A stretch of 64,000 bases of DNA from contig CAWFBT010000002.1 in assembly GCA_963814095.1 (NCBI GenBank), forward strand, positions 1 through 64,000. The letters are read 5' to 3'. The stretch is from JACVRW01 sp963814095 (GTDB lineage: Bacteria > Actinomycetota > Thermoleophilia > Solirubrobacterales > Thermoleophilaceae). A program made the translations under genes and the position numbers. Shown in pieces: positions 59,466 to 64,000 of the stretch. How positions within the stretch are numbered: the stretch's first letter is position 1; each line of letters starts with the position of its first letter. The notes under the pieces are model-generated. The model saw only the letters and a list, made by a program, of their open reading frames with translations. It had not been told where the DNA came from and searched no databases.

Positions 59466-60794
59466 CTAGGCCGCTCCCGCCTCGGCCACCGCGCCGAGCT
59501 CCCCCGCGCCCAGCGCCTGCATGGAGGCGAGGTCGCGGCGCTCACGCGCCGCCTCCATGTGCTCCTCGAATTCCGCCCGGAAGCGCTTGAGCATCGACGC
59601 CACGGGCATCGCCATCGAGTCGCCGAGCACGCACAGGCAGTTGCCGATGATGTTGCCCTGGACCTGCTCGAGGATGTCCAGGTCCATCGGCGTCCCCTCG
59701 CCCTCGTCGATGCGCTCGAGCGTCTTCACGGTCCAGTTGGTGCCCTCGCGGCAGGGCACGCACTTGCCGCAGGACTCGTGACGGTAGAACTCGGCGAGCC
59801 GCAGCGCGAGCGGCACGAGCGGCTGCGAGTCGTCGACGACGATCATCGACGCGGTCCCGAGCATCGAGCCCGCCTCGGCCATCGCCTCGTAGGTGAACGG
59901 GAGGTCGAGGTGCTCCTGCGTGAGCACGGGCGCCGAGCTGCCGCCGGGGAAGAAGCACTTGAGCTCGCGGCCCTCGGGCGGGCCGCCGGCGAGCCCATAG
60001 ATGATGTCGCGCACGGGGACGCCGAGCTCGATCTCGTAGTTCCCGGGGCGCTGCACGTTGCCGGACACCGAGACGAGCTTCGTGCCGGTCGAGTTGCCCT
60101 CGCCGAACCCGCGGTACCACTCGGCGCCCTTCCCGATGATGATCGGGGCGTTGCAGAGCGTCTCCACGTTGTTGATCAGCGTCGGACCCTGGTACAGCCC
60201 CTGGTTCGCCGGGAAGGGGGGCTTCAGGCGCGGGTTGCCGCGCTTTCCCTCGAGCGCGTCGAGCAACCCGGTCTCCTCGCCGCAGATGTAGGCGCCCTGA
60301 CCGCGGTGGACGACGAGCTCGAAGGAGTGCTCAGAGCCGAGGATGCGCTCGCCGAGGTAGCCGCGCTCGTAGGCCTCGGCGACCGCGGCGTCGAGGATGT
60401 CGGCCTGGGTCTCGTACTCGCCGCGAATGAAGATGAAGCCCTTGTTCGCGCCCGCGGCGATCGCTCCGATGATGCAGCCCTCGACGAGCAGGTGCGGGTT
60501 CTTCTGCATCAGGAGGCGGTCCTTGAAGGCGCCGGGCTCGGACTCGTCCGCGTTGCAGCAGAGGTACTTGTCCATCGTCCCCTTCGGGATGAAGCTGGCC
60601 TTCTTGCCCATGGAGAAGCCGGCACCGCCGCGTCCGCGCAGGCCGGACTCCTCGAGCTCGTGCAGGACGGCCGCGGGCTCCATCTCGAGCAGGGCCTTGC
60701 GCGCGGACCTGTAGCCGCCGAGCCGCTCGTAGACCGCGATCGTGTTCAGATCCGGCTCGTCGATGTTGCGCAGGAGGACGCGCGTCTCGCTCAC
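59466..60794 (-). CDS. nuoF: NADH-quinone oxidoreductase subunit F
   Basis: A 442-residue flavoprotein. GLRGRGGAGFSMGKKASF binds NADH/FMN, CNADESEPGAFKDRLLM, GAYICGEETGLLDALEGKRG and KPPFPANQGLYQGPTLINNV follow, and ESCGKCVPCREGTNWT plus GNCLCVLGDSMA ligate cluster N3. It takes hydride from NADH. GTG 60794 overlaps nuoE's stop (GTGA); upstream in-frame sequence lies within nuoE and is discounted. Confidence 0.96.
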   Translation of the reverse strand: MSETRVLLRNIDEPDLNTIAVYERLGGYRSARKALLEMEPAAVLHELEESGLRGRGGAGFSMGKKASFIPKGTMDKYLCCNADESEPGAFKDRLLMQKNPHLLVEGCIIGAIAAGANKGFIFIRGEYETQADILDAAVAEAYERGYLGERILGSEHSFELVVHRGQGAYICGEETGLLDALEGKRGNPRLKPPFPANQGLYQGPTLINNVETLCNAPIIIGKGAEWYRGFGEGNSTGTKLVSVSGNVQRPGNYEIELGVPVRDIIYGLAGGPPEGRELKCFFPGGSSAPVLTQEHLDLPFTYEAMAEAGSMLGTASMIVVDDSQPLVPLALRLAEFYRHESCGKCVPCREGTNWTVKTLERIDEGEGTPMDLDILEQVQGNIIGNCLCVLGDSMAMPVASMLKRFRAEFEEHMEAARERRDLASMQALGAGELGAVAEAGAA

Positions 60795-61603
60795 TCCTGC
60801 TCCTCCTCCGGCTCGGGGGTCACGCTCGTGCCCGGGTCTTGCGGATGCAGCCGCTCGCGCGCGTGCGGGGGCGGCCCCTCCGCGGGCGGGACGTCGAGCA
60901 GCTCGGCTTCCTTCCACGTGCCGCCGGCAGGATGAACGTCCGGGTCCTCGTGCGGGCCGTCGTCCTCGCGGGGTGACGCCGGGACCGTGAAGCCTCGATC
61001 CGGCAGGCCTCGGCCCGGAAGCACCTCGCGGCCCTCCTTGACCGCGCTCACGAGCTCGGCGGCGTCCTCGGTCGTGAGCGGCCCGACGAAGCGCCCGTCG
61101 ACGGACGCCATCGGAGCCATGTCACACGCGCCGAGGCACTCGAACTCGCGCAGCTCCACGTCCTCGAGGCGCTGGTCGACGGCCTCTCGCTCGATGGCGT
61201 CGTAGACACGCTTTGCGTCGCGCACGTGGCAGGCGACGCTCGTGCACACGTAGACGTAGCGGCTCCCGCTCGGCTGTGTGCGCAGCATGTCGTAGAAGGT
61301 CGCGACGCTCGACAGGTAGCCCGGCGTCACCTGCATAACGGCTGCCACCTGGCGAAGTGCCTCGGGCGAGCACCAGCCGTGCACCCGCTGCGCGGCGCCG
61401 AGCGCCGGCAGCGTCGCCGAGTGGCGGTCGGGGTAGAGGCCCATCAGGCGCTCGATCTCGGCGCGCAGCGGGGCGGGCACGTCGACGTCGGCCGGATCCG
61501 GGATCGTGGCCGGGTCGTCCTCGAGCCGGACGCCCTCGTCCCAGCCGGGCGGCAGGGGTGCGGCGCGGAGCGCGCCCGGGTCGATGGGGGTTCCGTCGGT
61601 CAG
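60791..61603 (-). CDS. nuoE: NADH-quinone oxidoreductase subunit E, probable CTG start and long C-terminal tail
   Basis: A [2Fe-2S] thioredoxin-fold subunit. LYPDRHSATLPALGAAQRVH and YLSSVATFYDML precede VCTSVAC (Cys-x4-Cys) and ECLGACDMAPMASVDGRFVG (Cys-x3-Cys) that bind N1a. The frame is open up to nuoD's stop, where CTG (61601-61603) overlaps it as CTGA, matching the GTGA/ATGA coupling elsewhere in the operon; the next usable start is GTG 61480 (229 residues). The residues between (LTDGTPIDPGALRAAPLPPG) look coding. The last 60 residues are acidic/Pro-rich and not part of the fold. Confidence 0.85.
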   Translation of the reverse strand: MTDGTPIDPGALRAAPLPPGWDEGVRLEDDPATIPDPADVDVPAPLRAEIERLMGLYPDRHSATLPALGAAQRVHGWCSPEALRQVAAVMQVTPGYLSSVATFYDMLRTQPSGSRYVYVCTSVACHVRDAKRVYDAIEREAVDQRLEDVELREFECLGACDMAPMASVDGRFVGPLTTEDAAELVSAVKEGREVLPGRGLPDRGFTVPASPREDDGPHEDPDVHPAGGTWKEAELLDVPPAEGPPPHARERLHPQDPGTSVTPEPEEEQE

Positions 61604-62895
61604 CGGTCGATGCCTCCGAGAATGGGGTCGAGCATCGCGACGCAGGCGATGAAGTCGGCGATCAGCGAGTCCTTCGCCATGTCGGGTAGCGCCTGCAGGT
61701 TCGCGAAGCTCGGGTCGCGCACGTGGACGCGTGCCGGCTTCGCTGAACCGTCGGCGACCACCAGGCAGCCGAGCTCACCACGCGGCGACTCGATCGCCAC
61801 GTAGGCCTCGCCGGGCGGCACGCGGAAGCCCTCGGTCACGAGCTTGAAGTGATGGATGAGCGCCTCCATCGAGGTGGCGAGCTCGTGGCGCGGCGGCAGC
61901 GCGACCTTGCGATCGTCGGTGATGAACGGGCCTTCGGGCAGGCCGTCGAGCGCCTGCTCGATGATCTTCAGGGACTCGCGCATCTCATCGATGCGGACCC
62001 TGAAGCGGTCGTAGTTGTCGCCGACGCTGCCGACCGGGACGTCGAAGTCGAAGTGCTCGTAGGACGAGTACGGCATCGCCTTGCGCAGGTCCCAGGCATG
62101 CCCCGATGCGCGCAGCAGCGGACCGGTCACACCCAGGTCGAGCAGCCGTTCCTGCGAGACGACCCCGGTGTTCTTGAGCCGCTGCAGCCAGATCTCGTTC
62201 CGGTCGAGCAGGGCCAGGTACTGGTCGAGCCGCTTCGGCATGATCTCGAGGAACTCGCGTGTCTTCTTCTCCCAGCCGGGCGGGATGTCCTCGAAGACGC
62301 CGCCGACCTGGAAGAAGCGGGGGTGCATGCGCTGCCCCGACGACATCTCGAACAGGTCGAGCACGAGGTCGCGGTCGCGGCAGCCCCACCAGAGCATCGT
62401 GATCGCGCCCAGGTCGAGCGCGCCGGTCGCGAGCGCGAACAGGTGCGACGCGATTCTGTTCAGCTCGAGGTGCGCGACGCGCAGATACTGCGCGCGTGGC
62501 GGCACTTCGATCCCCAGCAGCCGCTCGACGGCCATGCAGTAGGCCATCGCGTTGTAGTAGTACGCGAGGTAGTCCATCCGCTCGACGAACGTGATGACCT
62601 TCCAGTACTGCTGGTCCTCGCAGCTCTTCTCGATGCCGGTGTGGACGTAGCCGATGATCGGCTTGACGTCGCGCACGACCTCGCCCTCGAGCGTCGTCAG
62701 CAGCCGCAGCACCCCGTGCGTCGCGGGGTGGTGGGGGCCGATGTTGATCGTGAAGAGCTCTTCGCTGAGGGCGAGGTCGCCCTCGGTGATCGCCGCGGTG
62801 CCCGAGACGGGCTCCGCGTCCATCCGCTCCATCGTCACCGAGCGCTCGCGCTCGCGGTAGGGCACTGCGAGCGGGTCGGGCGGGCCGCTAGTCAT
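61600..62895 (-). CDS. nuoD: NADH-quinone oxidoreductase subunit D
   Basis: A 431-residue 49-kDa subunit. INIGPHHPATHGVLRLLTTL has the quinone-site His residues, GYVHTGIEKSCEDQQYWKVI and ERMDYLAYYYNAMAYCMAVE follow, then HLELNRIASHLFALATGALD and a C-terminal MAKDSLIADFIACVAMLDPI and GGIDR. The Tyr/His for quinone binding are present. It starts 8 bp before the nuoC stop. Function as in other complex I enzymes: forms the quinone cavity with NuoB and NuoH. Confidence 0.96.
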   Translation of the reverse strand: MTSGPPDPLAVPYRERERSVTMERMDAEPVSGTAAITEGDLALSEELFTINIGPHHPATHGVLRLLTTLEGEVVRDVKPIIGYVHTGIEKSCEDQQYWKVITFVERMDYLAYYYNAMAYCMAVERLLGIEVPPRAQYLRVAHLELNRIASHLFALATGALDLGAITMLWWGCRDRDLVLDLFEMSSGQRMHPRFFQVGGVFEDIPPGWEKKTREFLEIMPKRLDQYLALLDRNEIWLQRLKNTGVVSQERLLDLGVTGPLLRASGHAWDLRKAMPYSSYEHFDFDVPVGSVGDNYDRFRVRIDEMRESLKIIEQALDGLPEGPFITDDRKVALPPRHELATSMEALIHHFKLVTEGFRVPPGEAYVAIESPRGELGCLVVADGSAKPARVHVRDPSFANLQALPDMAKDSLIADFIACVAMLDPILGGIDR

Positions 62896-63406
62896 ACCAG
62901 CGCGGGTACTTGTGCTCGTTGAACGTGAACATCACGGGCTCGCCGCCGAGCGGGAAGTCGCGGCGCTGCGGGTAGCCCACGTAGTCCTCGGGCATCAGCA
63001 GCCGGCGCAGGTCGGGGTGACCGTCGAACTCGACCCCGAACATGTCGAAGACCTCGCGCTCGTGGAAGTTCGCGCCGGCGAAGAGGTCGACCACCGACGG
63101 CACGCGCGGATCGTCGACGCCCACGCGCGTCTTGACCCGCAGCCGGTCGACGCGCTCCATCGAGAGCAGCTCGTAGTGGATGCCGAGGCGCGGCTCCTCG
63201 GGCAGGTAGTCGCAGCCGTGGACGCTCATCAGCGTGTCCCACGGCTCGTCTGCCTGACGCAGGTAGCCGATCACGTCGTGCAAGCGCTCGGGCGCGACCT
63301 GGAGCGTCGCCTGCTCCCGGAAGAAGGAGGTGCCGACCACCGCCTCGTCACCGAGCTCAGCGCGGACCGCCTGGGCGATCAGCTCGAGTCCGGTGGCATC
63401 AGGCAA
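62888..63406 (-). CDS. nuoC: NADH-quinone oxidoreductase subunit C
   Basis: A 172-residue 30-kDa subunit. VDLFAGANFHEREVFDMFGV and GHPDLRRLLMPEDYVGYPQR then DFPLGG are diagnostic. It is separate from nuoD, unlike the fused nuoCD of enterobacteria. It overlaps nuoB by 8 bp and nuoD by 8 bp. Confidence 0.96.
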   Translation of the reverse strand: MPDATGLELIAQAVRAELGDEAVVGTSFFREQATLQVAPERLHDVIGYLRQADEPWDTLMSVHGCDYLPEEPRLGIHYELLSMERVDRLRVKTRVGVDDPRVPSVVDLFAGANFHEREVFDMFGVEFDGHPDLRRLLMPEDYVGYPQRRDFPLGGEPVMFTFNEHKYPRWYD

Positions 63407-63998
63407 GCTCGGCCTCGGGTGCGATCGCGGTCTCGGGCTTCTCCTCGGTGCCGTAGGCGTTGTAGCGCTCCCGCCAGCCCATGTCCGGCGTGCCCATGAT
63501 CTTGTCCTGCAGCTTCATGATCCCGTAGATCAACGCCTCCGGGCGCGGCGGGCAGCCCGGCACGTAGATGTCGACCGGCAGGAACTTGTCTGCGCCCTGG
63601 ACCACCGCGTAGTTCGAGAACATGCCGGCGGTCGACGAGCAGGCGCCCATCGCGATCACCCACTTCGGCTCGAGCATCTGGTCGTAGAGCCTGCGGATGA
63701 TCGGGGCCATCTTGATCGACACGCGCCCGGACAGGATCAGCAGGTCGGCCTGGCGCGGCGTGAAGCGGATCGCCTCGGCGCCGAAGCGTGCGAGGTCGTT
63801 CCGCGGTGAGCCGATCACGGTGATCATCTCGATCGCGCAGCAGGCGAGGCCGAAGCCGAGCGGGAACAGGCAGTTCTTGCGTGCCCAGTTCTGAGCGGTC
63901 TCGAGCTTCGTGAACAGCAGCCGCTCCTCGACGTACTCGTCGAGGTCCTTGCCGGCCGACTCGTCACGCAGCATCTGCTGAGCGCGCAGCTGCCGCAC
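63399..63998 (-). CDS. nuoB: NADH-quinone oxidoreductase subunit B (possibly 5'-partial)
   Basis: At least 199 residues. LFPLGFGLACCAIEMITVIG has the Cys-Cys pair, AMGACSSTAGMFSNYAVVQG and VDIYVPGCPPRPEALIYGIM the other two ligands of cluster N2, which reduces quinone. GTG 63998 is usable but lies at the window edge, so a start further out is possible; ATG at 63974 is another candidate. nuoA should follow beyond the edge. The C-terminal tail (about 20 residues) is acidic. Confidence 0.93.
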   Translation of the reverse strand: MRQLRAQQMLRDESAGKDLDEYVEERLLFTKLETAQNWARKNCLFPLGFGLACCAIEMITVIGSPRNDLARFGAEAIRFTPRQADLLILSGRVSIKMAPIIRRLYDQMLEPKWVIAMGACSSTAGMFSNYAVVQGADKFLPVDIYVPGCPPRPEALIYGIMKLQDKIMGTPDMGWRERYNAYGTEEKPETAIAPEAELA

Positions 63999-64000
63999 CC

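Overview
The window is very GC-rich, almost fully coding DNA with GTG/TTG starts, 4-bp stop/start overlaps, a sigma/RskA-type anti-sigma pair, a leaderless-type promoter pattern and a long nuo operon. This fits a high-GC actinobacterium; the mix of genes (DUF2277, secreted RTX-type protein, tandem ThyX, stand-alone TrpB2, many small membrane proteins) suggests a Thermoleophilia-like lineage (Solirubrobacterales/Gaiellales), which is inference. No rRNA, tRNA, CRISPR array, insertion sequence or phage gene was recognised, and no stretch above 300 bases lacks a gene.

Layout. 1-5.5 kb: a partial FMN split-barrel protein, a lipoprotein, a GNAT acetyltransferase, small membrane/zinc proteins, and an HTH regulator-SRPBCC-PLP decarboxylase operon. 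5.5-13.3 kb: PfkB kinase, quinone oxidoreductase, an AbiEi/DUF559-type protein, a DEAD-box helicase-cyclophilin-redoxin operon, HAD phosphatase and an APH-type phosphotransferase. 13.3-21.2 kb: cupredoxins, an MFS exporter, RpiB-like isomerase, Fpg/Nei glycosylase with a peroxiredoxin, an ECF sigma/anti-sigma pair and a flippase-like membrane protein. 21.2-31.4 kb: saccharopine-dehydrogenase-like protein, CBS pair, QueA-SDR pair, two-component system, TrpB2, ribulose-phosphate epimerase and an RTX-type secreted protein. 31.5-39.5 kb: double-domain ThyX, PhoD-like phosphatase, a split proline-catabolic pair (PRODH + P5C dehydrogenase), and a PHP phosphoesterase fused to an APS kinase. 39.5-49.4 kb: GH6 glycosidase, DHA2 exporter, two sulfatase-fold proteins with altered nucleophile sites, a GDPD/phytase-like fusion and an acyl-CoA synthetase. 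49.5-64 kb: respiratory complex I, nuoB to nuoN on the minus strand; nuoA must lie beyond the right edge.

Three window-wide patterns stand out. First, most transcription units have a TA-N3-T hexamer (usually TAGNNT) ending 6-10 nt before the start codon with no Shine-Dalgarno, as expected for leaderless transcription; at two divergent gene pairs the two -10 hexamers overlap on one TA step. Second, ten otherwise intact genes carry single-base frameshifts (eleven indels, nine of them extra bases), none inside the nuo operon; sequencing or assembly error is the simplest explanation, true decay the alternative. Third, convergent genes repeatedly share a CTAG that serves as TAG stop on both strands.

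The best candidate for something undescribed is the PHP-APS kinase fusion at 37822-39273: one half belongs to the family that removes the 3'-phosphate of pAp-type nucleotides, the other half makes PAPS, so one polypeptide may join synthesis of active sulfate to clearance of its by-product.
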